A stretch of 64,000 bases of DNA from Mucidula mucida (taxonomy: Eukaryota > Basidiomycota > Agaricomycetes > Agaricales > Physalacriaceae): assembly GCA_015501055.1 (NCBI GenBank), contig JADNYV010000002.1:868001-932000 (forward strand). Reading direction: 5' to 3'. Below, in pieces: positions 50,929 through 62,685 of this stretch. The notes beneath the pieces were generated by a model that made no database searches, had not been told where the DNA came from, and saw nothing but the letters and a program-made list of their open reading frames with translations. The translations under genes and the position numbers were made by a program. How positions within the stretch are numbered: the stretch's first letter is position 1; each line of letters starts with the position of its first letter.

Positions 50929-51918
50929 TCATTGCTTGCCAAGCTTCTCCCGCCTCGCCTTTGCCCGCTCCGCCAGATCCACCCCAACAAGAATTTTCGA
51001 CGCTTTCCATAGCTGGACAACGTTGATGACGTTCTTGATGAAAAATATTGGGAACGAGGCACAGGCCACGGCCCCAGCCCAACTCAGGCCGGCAATGAGC
51101 GCTGGAATTCCTGGTCCTGATAACAACTCAATGGGACTCGACCACCACTTGGCCAGATACAATGCAACGAAGAAAAGCTCATTGCCCGCACAAATGAAGA
51201 AAAGTGTTCGCTGACGGAAACCTTTGAGACCAGCACGTTCGGTGGCGAAAGAAACATACCCTGTCGTTGTAGTAGAGCCAAAGAATACGACTGACTTCGC
51301 TCGTGACCGACTTGTGCGACGAAGATCCGGTGATAATCGAGCTGAGTAAACGGAAATATAAAGGTACGCGCAAGACGCCACGCTGAAAGGCTTACCTGTA
51401 CATGTGCATGTAATGACTACTGAAATCAAGCGCAATGAGGAACTGGAAGGCTACCGCGTAGTCGGGATATGCGGATGCTAGATAACAGAGTAGGCAGGAG
51501 GTCGTGCACCTATCTTTCAATGAGCATACAGCTTCAGATGACAGCTATGAAACAACACGCACCGGTCTGTCACCATGTCGAGAACAGCACCAAATTTTGA
51601 CTCCTCCCCACGATAACGAGCTACTGGCCCGTCGACAGCATCCAGTAGACATGAAATGACATATGTGATTGAGCAGTACCGGGGATGATAGCTCATGTAG
51701 TGCAGCGAGAGGGCGGCGAGAAGAACTCTAGTGTATCCTGTCCCTCGGCATTAGACGCGTAGACAGATGTCGAGAGGGTACCACACACCAATGATATTTG
51801 GGGCAAAGAGAAAGACATTTTCCTTGTAGGTCTGGTTAGTTGCAAGCCCGAGGGCGGCATTGGCGTCGACGACGCTGACCGAGTCCGGTTTGCGTTTATG
51901 AGCGTTCTTGGTGGACAT
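50929..51918 (-). CDS. PIS1: CDP-diacylglycerol-inositol 3-phosphatidyltransferase (PI synthase)
   Basis: Five exons (51789-51918, 51563-51737, 51396-51509, 51260-51341, 50929-51210) sum to 260 residues. It makes phosphatidylinositol from CDP-DAG and inositol in the ER. The CDP-alcohol phosphotransferase motif is complete: DGPVARYRGEES, then FGAVLDMVTDR, giving the DGxxAR...G...D...D spacing. Hydrophobic segments follow (LLCYLASAYPDYAVAFQFLI, FFICAGNELFFVALYL, PALIAGLSWAGAVACASFPI). The inositol-binding-type block SSHKSVTSEVSRILWLYY is conserved. It is divergent from asparagine synthetase with 188 bases between starts. Confidence 0.94.
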
Positions 51919-52106
51919 TAGCGATGAGAAAGGCGGGGGAGATGGCGGAATAGACGACTCGGACCACTAGTGTGAGGGTCAACACCGAGCAAGTGATTGC
52001 TGATGACACATGGCTGACCTCTTACCGTGTCATCGGGCCGATAAAAGATTAGATTGTCAGTGTCGAGTCAAGTTTTAAGTTTACAAACTCTCAGCCACCA
52101 GCCAAC

Positions 52107-54402
52107 ATGTGCGGTATCTTTGCTGTCCACGGCCTACAAAACCCTTCTGCAGACCGTGTCCACTTTATTGCCTGCTCCAAGCGTATCCGCCATCGCGGTC
52201 CGGATTGGTCGGGATGCCATGTCGGACGTGAAGCTGTACTCGTCCATGAACGTCTGGCTATTGTCGGTGTCGGTTGGTCCTTTTCTCGAATTTCACAACT
52301 TCAGATCTAATGCCTCATCAGATACCGGTGCTCAACCTCTCGTCAGCCAGGATGGCAAGACAATCCTCGCCGTTAACGGCGAAATTTACAATCACATTGC
52401 CCTCCGCGCTGGTCTCAAGTCTGATATCAAGTTTAAAACACATTCCGACTGTGAGGTTATCATTCCCTTGGTAGGTTGCGCCCCTTTCAATCGATTTGCT
52501 CGCGGCCAATGACTTGCAGTACAAAGAGTATGACAAGGACCTCTGCAACCATCTAGATGGCATGTTCTCGTTCGTCCTTCTGGATGAGTCGGTGACTCCC
52601 AGCCGCATCATCGCGGCACGCGACCCAATCGGCATTACCACCTTATACCAAGGTTGGAACTCCAAGCGTCCCGGAGCCGTGTACTTCGCGTCCGAACTCA
52701 AGGCCATCGTTGATGACTGCGATAAAATAATCTCATTCCCTCCTGGCCACGTATACGACAGTCGCGATCAATCCACGACGCGCTATTTCAAACCGTCATG
52801 GTGGCACGGGGACGACGAAGGCCCTACTGCCACCATTCCTTCTACCCCCGCGAATCTCACCCTTATACGCGAAACTTTGGAAGCTGCGGTGCGCAAGCGT
52901 CTCATGTCTGAGGTCCCTTACGGCGTGCTTCTCAGTGGCGGTCTTGATAGCAGTTTGATAGCGTCCATTGCTGCACGAGAAACTGAAAAGGTAGCTCAAG
53001 CGCAGTACGAAGTTCGTAAACGCAAACTGCAGGAGCAGACCAGTGGTCCCTCCAGTCCGAGCGGTCTTGAGGTCGACGAGAAATGTCAGTCATCGGCGCC
53101 CTGCAATCTTTTCAGTGACACTCACGTTCCTCTAGCCACTCTTGCGTCCTGGCCCCAACTGCACTCATTCTCAATCGGACTCGAAAACTCGCCTGACCTT
53201 TTGGCCGCCCGCAAAGCAGCGCATTTCCTTGGAACAGTCATCATGAATATGTTTTTACTGTTCAGGAAGGGTTAGACGCTATCCCCGAAGTCATTTATCA
53301 CTTGGAGACATACGACGTGACAACAGTCCGAGCAAGCACTCCCATGTATCTGCTCAGCCGGAAAATCAAAGCTATGGGTGTCAAGATGGTTCTTAGCGGT
53401 GAGGGAAGTGACGAGATTCTGGGCGGTAAGCTTCTCTCGAACATTTGCCGTACAGACAGCTGATAGACGGATTTCAGGTTATCTCTACTTCCACGCTGCA
53501 CCAGACGCCAAATCATTCCATCAAGAATGTGTACGTCGCGTCAAGAACTTGCACACTTCGGATTGTCTTCGGGCGAATAAGTCGGTTTTTCCGAGTCTTA
53601 TCTTCAAAATGGACTCATGGAGTCTGTAGATCGACTATGGCGTGGGGTCTGGAAGCTCGTGTACCTTTCCTCGATAAAGCGTTCCTGGAGGTTGCAATGA
53701 ACGTTGATCCTAAAGAAAAGTTGTTCAGTAAAGGTGCAAGCCAGGAAGTTGATGCTGATGGTTGTCCCAAAATGGAGAAAGTGAGACCATATCTTTTTGC
53801 TTCCTCGATGAACTTATTGACTTGTTCACAGTATATCCTTCGCAAAGCCTTCGACTGTTCTCCTGATGGCAAGGTGAGTCGATGAAAGGAAGCACCTGAA
53901 AATCATACCTGAAATTACGATAGGCGTATCTTCCTAAATCGATCCTATGGAGGCAGAAAGAGCAGTTTTCGGACGGCGTTGGGTATTCCTGGATTGACGG
54001 GTATACATTCAAGCCGACTCGCATAACGAGATGCAACTGAACGTTGTATTAGAATCAAAGGTCACGCCGATTCAGTAGTCTCAGATGAGGCCCTGTCGAA
54101 AGCCGCTGAGCGCTGGCCTGACAGTCCACCCGATACTAAGGAAGGCTACTATATTCGTGATGTGTTTGACGGTACGTTCAAGTCTGCTTGCCAAGGTTGC
54201 TGCTGAACACGTTTGAAGGTCTCTTCAAGAGCAAAGCAGCCGCTAGCACCGCTGTTCGGTAATTGTTATTCATGCTGGTTCTGACTGAAAGCTAAGCTAA
54301 CCTTCCCTCAGCTGGATACCTCGCGGTGATTGGGGTTGCGCGTCTGATCCTTCTGGGAGAAGCGTCAGCATACACAACGCTGCGTACACGGTCGATGAGT
54401 AG
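52107..54402 (+). CDS. ASN1: asparagine synthetase (glutamine-hydrolysing)
   Basis: Eleven exons (52107-52272, 52322-52470, 52520-53084, 53136-53425, 53478-53580, 53630-53780, 53832-53873, 53924-54000, 54053-54171, 54219-54258, 54312-54402) give about 597 residues with one base restored near 53239. The mature N-terminal Cys is in MCGIFAVHG. The glutaminase part has [11 protein letters not shown] and NGEIYNH. The synthetase part has the ATP loop [52 protein letters not shown] and [11 protein letters not shown]. The donor after exon 5 must be GTCGGT at 53581 to keep frame. The last exons are very short (40 and 42 nt). Confidence 0.94.
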
Positions 54403-55000
54403 AGCATGTACTGTAACTAGTACAATAGAAGCGGTCAAGAGAACGAGAATGAGAAAAAGATGCCAGAAGTGAAGAGCATTCACTATGTAGTCTTGGAACG
54501 TAGCAGCTGGTAACGCGCCTCGGCCGCAGCGGTCAATACGAGAGTGATCATCGTCGATAAAGCGCGATAAAGCGCAAATAGGTTCATCGTATGCGAAGGA
54601 GATGTCCAGAACGTTCAGCGGAAGGAGGAGTAGGATAGCATTCCGTGTTCAAATCAGGAGTTGTGAGTCTGAAGGCAACTCTTCAGCTCCAATTATGGTA
54701 AATAAAGGCGTCGGGGTTTTGCGATCAGCCCGCCAACTTCAACATATAACTGGGGATTGGGACATTCAGTGAGAACGAGAGCAAAGAGATACAAAAATTG
54801 TGGCTAAGATTAGCTCTGAGCCAAACATTGTAGCCAATTCCATAATCAATTATATGGTAAGCGCAGAGTAACTGAATGTCCCAACGTTGAAGGATATATG
54901 TATATGCAAAATGTCAGTTTATGTAGATGAAGCGTACATACAACCCAATATCATATCAGTCCATGGACGTACATAAGGAAAGGTCCTTAACTAGTAGGAG
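54403..55000. other. intergenic between convergent genes
   Basis: This stretch holds the 3' flanks of asparagine synthetase (+) and the large synthetase (-). It is AT-rich with no ORF of interest. The 63-codon minus ORF at 54292-54483 overlaps the asparagine synthetase 3' end and is a shadow. Confidence 0.5.
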
Positions 55001-58000
55001 TCAGTTTCGTCGTTGAGAATTTGTCCAGATAGTGTCCACCCGCCTCGCGGGCCAGCCAACGTAAATACCACCAGCTTCAGCCACTTCGCCTGAAGTAAGA
55101 AGCGTGTGTTCACACAGCATACTTCCGTCTTCCATTGACGCTCCAGAAAGCAGCCGAGAGCCGGATCGCATAGCGCAACTAAGCAACATGGCAGTGAGCG
55201 TGAATCATGATAAAGCAACGTACAATGCTTACCCTCTTCCAATTTTCAGAGGATTCAAGGCAAACTTCCCGCGAGAGTTGATGTGAGCTACGGCGGAACA
55301 CGAGTCGAGGGCGACCTTGTCACCAAGCTACCGTGGAAACTCAGCAAAGTGAGAACATCGACAGAGCTTTGACGTTACCTCTACAAGATCCGGTTCGGTC
55401 ATAAGGCCCTGCTTTCCTCCAGCATCAATGGCGCAGTTTTTCCCGATCTTCGCGCCCAACGCACGATAGAAGCATGCGATGAAAGGAGTGCCTGTTAACG
55501 TTGCCAGTACACCCCCGTTACCAAAACCACGATATAGGGGTCGAGAAAGTACGAGATGCAGTTGCCAGCGCTGGCAGTAACTGCTCTTATCCCATTCATA
55601 CTGACCTGGGGTCCTCCGTCCAATGACAATCCATTTGGTAATGACCACCCAGAGCATCGCCAGTATTGCTTGGCAGTCAAGGCACGCAATGAAGCCCACG
55701 GCGATGAAGCTGAAAATAAGCGCAAAGGTATACCATTGGGGCTCGAAAAGCACTGGGAAGTGAATGCTGAGCTGCCGGAGGCCTTGTGCAGCGGCAACCG
55801 CGCCTATGGACCAGTATGCGGCCGAAAGGCATGCAACTGCGATGTTAATGGCAAGGATCATGATGTAAGGAAGAACGAAGAAGTCGGCTTTGCGTTTGTA
55901 GTAGGCCCGACCGAACGGTGTTGTCGTATCACTCTTAGGATCCGTTTCCTTGGAGCCTTTGTTGAGACAGATGGGCTCGCCCCGTTCTTCGTAGATAGTC
56001 AGTAGCAAAACAAGGCAGATAATAATGTAACGCACGACATCCAAGCCATGTAGAGCCGTCCTCGTAAGAAGCGCCACGACGGGTCATAGTCCCAGAGCCC
56101 AATACCGCTCTTCTCCCAATTGTCACCCCGGGAAGGAGAACTACGCGATCAGCGATCATCGCTAAACGAAGTCGGTCAACAAGCAAGATCGAAATCACTG
56201 GTGAGAACGACTGACCCCCAGCCTTTATGACTATCTTCCCGCTTCCAATACAGTCCGTGGTGAGGATTTCAGAACGAGACCCAAACACAACATCGTCTCC
56301 AATCTCCAGCAACTCAGGATCGAGGCAGTAAAGACCTGAACCTGGCCAATAAACACGCTTGCCAACCTTGGCGCCCATGCAACGATATACCAGAGAAACA
56401 GCCTCGTAATGACTACCTAGGATGGAAAAAGCACGCTTCAGCTGCTCCTGTGATAGAAGATAGCCATTGATGTAGCGTCGGAGCACAGACCACTGTGAGG
56501 TATTAGAGCTAGGTTGCGATCTATTGAGTCCCAGGATACGCTTGACGATGAGAGCTAGGATGAGGTGGATGATTGGGGTGACCACTGCCCTGACCATTCT
56601 TGACACTGCATGGTAGAGTACACGCTCAGGATTGGCGAACCAGAAAATGACCGCTACGAGAGAAGTACGATCGGGTTCAATGAAGTCCGTCTGGTATATC
56701 ATAAGGAAAATCGATGCGAACCAAGGAACGTCTATGGTGAAATGGATATCAATTACAGTGTCAATGTAAGTGATTGTACACGTACATGATGCTAGGAAGA
56801 CGACAAGGAACAGTGGCCACGCTATGAAGAGCTTGAGTAGCCAGTGGGGCTCCCTGATACCAGTACGATTGTAATACGCATAAGTTTCGGGGGAGGGAGG
56901 CTCGAGAGATGATGAATGAGGTCCGAGAACGGTGCCTGGAGGGATAACAGAGCCTGGAGAGAGTTGTGTGTATGTATTAATGACAGCGTTTCCGCCAACG
57001 ACAACATTATCCAGGCGGAAATATCCGTCACGTTCCACACAGAAACCACGGACAAGAGCTCTATCCACTCTACAACTGTCGCCAAAGTGTAGAAGGTCGT
57101 ATTCAGCGAGTTGAGCATTTTTTGCAATCGTAACGTCGTTACCAACATGGGCACCGAGGAGACGATAGTACAGAATCTCCAGCGAGGGGTGAGCAGAGAA
57201 TATGCCTCGTCCAGCAGTTCGCAGGCTTGGTCAACTATCCACCAACGAAGATGATAGAAGGACCAACTAGAAGTATAGAATATCAAGACGATATCAATTT
57301 ACGACTACGAAAAGACTTACAACTGATATGTTCCAGGTTTATACCTGCCTATAATTATCCATTTGAACGCAATTGCTGTGATTGGCGCAATTATCCGACA
57401 GGCAAACCGAGCGGCAACGATAGAACAAAGAAGAACACCAAGCCGCTCCCAGAAATTGTCGGTGATGAGGGGTGCCAGCCACGACATGACGTATAGAAGT
57501 AGTGCCCCTACGTTCAAATATCAGCATCCCACAGGCACGGTAACAAGCTGATCTCACATGTCAAGGCAGATTTTAATGGATTGAAGAATATGAAAGGGAT
57601 TATCTGGAAGATAATTGAAAGCGGATGCCACTGGTTGCGAGACTTGGGCGAGGGAGTTTCAGCTACAGAGGGTGGCTGCGTATGGAAATGAGGGGTGGAT
57701 GTCGCCTCTAGCAGGGTGTTGAATTCTGAAAATTTGTCGGAAGGTAGTGAATCGACTGATAGATTTCGTTCTTGTCTCTCGAGAAGATCGGCTATACCGG
57801 CAACTGTGCTGTTGACGAACATAGACGATACTGGAAGCGAGATATTGGATTCTCTTCGAATATGATAGGACAACTTTCCCAGTAGAAGAGAATTTCCACC
57901 GAGCAGGAAGAAGTCGGAGTCCGAAGAAATCATGCTAGGCTCTAGAGAAAGCACCTCTGCTACAGCATCCCGTACCAGGGATTCATGGCTGGATGCGGTT

Positions 58001-60311
58001 GATAGATTGTCCTGATAAAATCTTCCTTTCAAAGCCTTGAAGTCGACGTCGCCGGATTCGGTCCGCGCTAGTGGGCGGGCGACGACATGCAGGCGCTCTG
58101 GTATGTCATAGCCGTGAAGAATTTTGCCTAACCATGATTTGAGACCTGGTGCATCTGTGGGTATCATGGTGGCAAAAGCCTCAGCACTGCCGTCAGACCG
58201 TAAGCGGACAGCAAAGTCCTTCACACCAGTCAAAGAACGAACAGCTCGTTCAAGTGCCACGATATTAAGAGAAACTCTTGAACAAGGGATCGGATCTGAA
58301 AGTGGTGCCAGAGGAGACGGAACCTGAGCCTCAAAATGACGTTGGAAAGTGGGGATCGCATCTGACATGTAACCAAGACCTAACCGCGAGGCCAGTTGTA
58401 TTCGGAGAGGTTTTCCTGCACTGTAACAGAGTTAGCGGACCTTCCAAAAATACCAGGGCGAGTCATACAAGTTTTTAGGGATATCCGCCATGTATACTAT
58501 AGTGAAGGGCCATTTCGAAGGATGTAGATGCTCTCTATGTTCGTATAAAATGTGCATCAGATGTTGAATTCAATCACGAACTGACCTTAGTCTGTCATGT
58601 AGTTGAGTGAGACCTATGCGAGGAACGCCGGTTGGAGTTACGATTACAACGCCTATGACTTCCTGTAGCACGTCATGAGGGATAGAGAACGCCAGCGACG
58701 ACTAGGCAACGTTAACGAGCGCAACCGAAGTACGAAAAATTAACACACCTTGACACTTTCTTTCGCGCAAGTGACAATGGCATCCTCTACTTCAAATGGT
58801 GATATCACCTCGCCCCCCTTATTGATGATCTCTTTGGATCGTCCTGTTATGTATAAATATCCATCTAGGTCCATGTAACCCACGTCGCCTGTATCAAACC
58901 ACCCGTCACGCGAGAATGCAGAAGTGTCTAGAGGTGAATTTCGGTCTGGAGAAATCTCATAACCCTCGAAAGTAGGAAGGCCTCGAACAGAGACGGCCCC
59001 CGTCTGCCCTCTCTGAAGCTCACTCTCACGATTACTTGGATCACGGATGGACATATATGGGCCACACGCAATTCCAGAACATCCCGGACGCTGGAGTTGA
59101 TAGTCGGTTGGCGGGGAAGCGATAGGCATACATCTGCAATATATTAATTATAACGCCATTACGACAAATAACACTGACTCTGTCATTCCATACGATGGCA
59201 GGATAATTGCTTTGAACCGGTGCCTGAGCTCGACAGCTAACGACGGCAAAAGACCGCCGGCTGCATTGCAAATTAAACGTATCTTCAGGTCGCGTGAGGG
59301 TACAATATGGTCGGGTTGGGAGGTCAATATTGCGTGGTGTATGGTAGGTGCCGCAAAATACCTTATAGTCACGTTTCAACAATCGATTTTCAGCGCAGAA
59401 GGCAAACTTACCAGGTGGCACCTAATTGGGCGGCAACAGACCAAAATGTCATGACATCAAATCCGATACACATGATAGAGCTCCCGCCAGAGAAGACAGG
59501 TGCCAATAAGTTGCGAACGATACCACCAACATGGAACAACGGCATCATGTTGACTAGAGAGCAAATGAGCATTCATTACGAAACATGAGGCCAACGCACG
59601 GTTAACATCACTGGGTTTTAGTTCCCATGAATGAACCACAGCCCAAGTCCCAACAATAAGAGAACGCAGATTATATGGGACGACCTTCTTCCTGCCACTC
59701 GTCCCTGATGTGTGTAGTACTAATGATTGGTCCTCCAGCCGGTGTGGCCTCGAGGGAGAGGATGGAATGACGATATCATCACCCAAGATGGTCGTATCAA
59801 ACAATCCAGCTGGACCAGAAGTACGTCCCCGGATGTAGACGACCTCGCAACCCAGGTCCCTCTGTAGCGCCTGAAGATCAAGTCGTTCTTCGACATCATC
59901 AACGGTGACGATTACTTTGGCCCGGAGTCTCTGCACGTCCTCTCTGAGCTCAGCAGCCGTACAACTCGCGTTGACTGGAGCGCAAGTGTGATAACAAGCC
60001 AGGGATAGCAGAGCAACAGCGTTAACCGGACCTGGTGGCAACGCAATTACGACTCTGTCATTGGGCCCGAGGCGGGCCCGAAATCGGGAATGGGGGAGGG
60101 TGAAGTTGGCAACGAAGGAGCGCAGTGCGTCATGGCATAATGGTGGTCGGTTAGGTACCGTTGAGTAGATTACAGGGGAGGAGGTCGTGCAGAGGCAATC
60201 CAACAATGTCTCCACAGCACTAGAGGTAGCAAGCTGTTCAAGAAGGGAGTCTCCCAGAGACCAGTCTTTGTGTACGACGATGTTTGAAAGGAATGCTAGA
60301 GGAATCGACAT
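55001..60311 (-). CDS. NRPS-like synthetase: adenylating ligase, carrier domain, three membrane-hexapeptide modules
   Basis: Fourteen exons (59600-60311, 59412-59553, 59179-59361, 58749-59133, 58586-58701, 58469-58534, 57558-58420, 57321-57507, 56786-57266, 56216-56731, 56036-56161, 55379-55986, 55233-55327, 55001-55178) give about 1,552 residues after one base is restored near 57205. The ligase covers residues ~1-560: LHTSGTSGRKK (A3), MPLFHVGG, SYGMTEC, GWFDTGDVGYMDLDGYLYI and FAGKPLRI (A10 Lys). A second ligase-tail-like segment (~565-660) precedes the carrier domain, whose pantetheine serine is in FLLGGNSLLL (~residue 711). Three repeats of TM helices plus hexapeptide beta-helix follow: LGAHVGNDVTIA, MGAKVGKRVYWPGSG and LGAKIGKNCAIDAGG. 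This order is that of epsilon-poly-lysine-synthetase-type proteins. Product unknown. An upstream in-frame ATG (60413) would add a hydrophobic leader. Confidence 0.88.
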
Positions 60312-60737
60312 ATCTGGGCACGCAGATGCTGGCGCGACTCCAGGAAGAGATCCTGGAATGAAGGAAAAGGCGATTAGTGACAGGACCAGCCAGTGTGCGT
60401 GCTCGGTGTTCATTCACATCAGCCATGTTGGTCTTTATCCGGGTCTCTGGGGGCCAATTGGTCAAACGGAGATGACGGTGGTGATGGTGAAAACCACACC
60501 GAACTGCTATTTTGGGATGCCGATCGTTCGATCGGCTGTTTTCTTCCGTTTCTTAGTGCCTGGCTCGAGCATTCTATTCCAGGTCGTTGTTGGCCATTGA
60601 GCCAAATAACAGTCTGACTACTCTAAGATGTGGTAAACTACACGCCTACAACTGTGGACGTTGTTTTTGTTTCACCTTCAAATCAAGCCGGAACTTGAAG
60701 TAAGTAGTCCGACACACCGCGTACCTATGACCACCAA

Positions 60738-61025
60738 ATGACCACTGAACATTCTGCTGGATCAAAGAGTCTTCCATCATCAGAGCTGGGGGCTGGACTT
60801 GGGTTGGAGACAGCGAAGGAGGCCGAATACGCCAAGACTACACAACTGATGGTGTTCATCAGCAATCACTCTGTGGCAGTGAAATTGTTTCTAGTTATTC
60901 ACCAACTGAAGAGTAGGCTATGGTCGGAAGAACAAAGGGATGCATTAATTCAATCACGAGGCATGGAGCCTGGTGAAGAAGTCCCGGTCGTATCGATATT
61001 AAACTTCCTAGGAAAGACTTCGTAG
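60738..61025 (+). CDS. small hypothetical protein
   Basis: A single-exon ORF of 95 residues runs from ATG 60738 to TAG 61023-61025. Composition is protein-like, with a predicted helix around QLMVFISNHSVAVKLFLVIH and a charged middle (SRLWSEEQRDALIQ). No family was recognised and no intron is needed. It lies ~430 bases upstream of the synthetase start on the opposite strand. It may be a chance ORF. Confidence 0.3.
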   Translation: MTTEHSAGSKSLPSSELGAGLGLETAKEAEYAKTTQLMVFISNHSVAVKLFLVIHQLKSRLWSEEQRDALIQSRGMEPGEEVPVVSILNFLGKTS

Positions 61026-61329
61026 TTAATCGTGTCAAACCTCACTGCATGGAGGGTTAGGTGACGAAGTTGCAGTGGACGCTGTCCGTCCAGGCCGAGG
61101 TCGTACCAGTACATTGCAGTTCTGAGGACCGCATCGACGTCGCCTACTGCCCGACGTGGGACTCGTTTACCCTATTCCTCCGAGGCCGTCGTTAGTTGCC
61201 CGATACATGGCCCCCCGAACACTCATGCCTGATCCTCAATAGAGACGTCTTCACGAAGGTCCCTTACTTGAGGAAGCCTGGCACCTGCATCAGGAATGTA
61301 ACATGTTGAATTTGGGTCACAAAAGAAAT

Positions 61330-61875
61330 TCAGCGATCATGAATATCAGTGTCTCCTCCGCCGCATCTCCACGGTGTACCTCTATACAGATTCCGATACT
61401 TACCAGCCATACATATTCTCCTTGATATCTTCGCGGGGCGGAAAGTCGGAACCCGTTGCATGTAAATAAGCCCCAACGCGTCATCTTGACCTGGATGGCA
61501 GGCTATCAACTGCAACCTGAGAAGATGTGTTTGCGAGAACACAGTAGACCTTCTGCAACTTTGAATTTTTTGGGAAGTTGCCGTTACCTTCAGGATGCGT
61601 CCAAAATCAGAAAGTAACGAGAGGTATCGTAAGTGGCAGCTCATCGGTAAGTCGCCGGAGATAATGCGGTATAGCGCACTGTCATCTTTCAACAGCGCCT
61701 CTTGCGGTGATAACTTCATAGACTGGGACATGTCAGTTAGATGCGATAGCGGATTCTGAGCGGAGCCGGCATGCTGTAGCGCGATAAAAGCTAGACGACA
61801 CACGACAGATATTTCCACGAGAGCCCGTCTATACTGTCTATACAGGTTCCATGAAAAATCATTGAACCTGTGAAC
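61330..61875 (-). CDS. possible hypothetical gene, boundaries uncertain
   Basis: The minus strand is open for ~180 codons. It reads FNDFSWNLYRQYRRALVEI after a good acceptor (CTGTTCACAG at the 61875 end), then VVCRLAFIALQHAG, LYRIISGDLPMSCHLRYLSL and IYMQRVPTFRPAKISRR. No ATG starts it, so an upstream exon would be required. A GTAACG donor near the middle may mark another intron. No domain was recognised. Confidence 0.28.
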   Translation of the reverse strand, partial: VHRFNDFSWNLYRQYRRALVEISVVCRLAFIALQHAGSAQNPLSHLTDMSQSMKLSPQEALLKDDSALYRIISGDLPMSCHLRYLSLLSDFGRILKVTATSQKIQSCRRSTVFSQTHLLRLQLIACHPGQDDALGLIYMQRVPTFRPAKISRRICMAGKYRNLYRGTPWRCGGGDTDIHDR

Positions 61876-62685
61876 AGATAGTCATTCGCAAACTCCAAAG
61901 CCATAAAATTTGGGCTCTACATTCTGAATATGGTATACTCGTTGATTGTTTTTGGGAATTCCTTTATCGTTAGTCATTGTTCCGACCTCAACTCGGACGA
62001 CGAGCGTTTTCCGACTTGAATGCGTCATTGTTCAAAGAATTCGAACGTCAGTCGACTGCCACCGCCTTGGCGGGCGGGTATGATGCAATATTAACAAAAC
62101 GTTCAAAGAAGACAAATTCACTGGGTTCCTCTAGGCGAGTTGTGTGAGAGGCGACAGACATTTGTACATGCACTGAAGTGGATGGCTAATCAGTGCTGTA
62201 GTTCCTCTTCATCGAGGCAGAGTATGTAGTCCAATATTGCTATCTAGAGAACACTTTTTGTCTCAAGTAGAGCATGCTCTTGAAATAAAACAAGAAGTAT
62301 TGAGTCGAGAGCGAATATGGGCTTGCCGTTGGGAGTCCGAATGGGTAGTGGGGAGACGATCATGTATGGCTTTGGTGATGAATCCAAGAGAGAAGTAATG
62401 ATGAATCCAGGAGAGAAGCCAGAACTCGTTTCTGCGAGAGTAGTCGTCGACTCGATGTCGAGCAAGCTTGAAGTTAATGAGCAGTATAGATGACGAAGCG
62501 GTGAAAAAACACCGCAACGCTAGCGGCGGATCACAATTACCACGTGCACGTGAACGTGAGCTAATGCAGAACCGTTTGGCTTTCTCCCTTCAAATCCCCT
62601 CTATTTACGGTGCTCACCAGGCTGTTCAGCCGCTTGCTCTTGTTCACGACGTCTGACGCCGCTTTCATGATAATAACGACGACGG

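Larger units (their letters stand above)
60312..62685. other. 2.4 kb gene-poor region upstream of the large synthetase
   Basis: This stretch separates the divergent synthetase (-) and IST1-TBC (+) genes. It holds two weakly supported ORFs (listed separately). A short tandem element lies around 62378-62418, where near-copies of GATGAATCCA(A/G)GAGAGAAG occur twice. No transposase or RNA motif was recognised. Confidence 0.45.

Noticed and set aside
54292..54483. 63-codon minus ORF with a hydrophobic segment
   Set aside because: It overlaps the last exon of asparagine synthetase and is a shadow frame.
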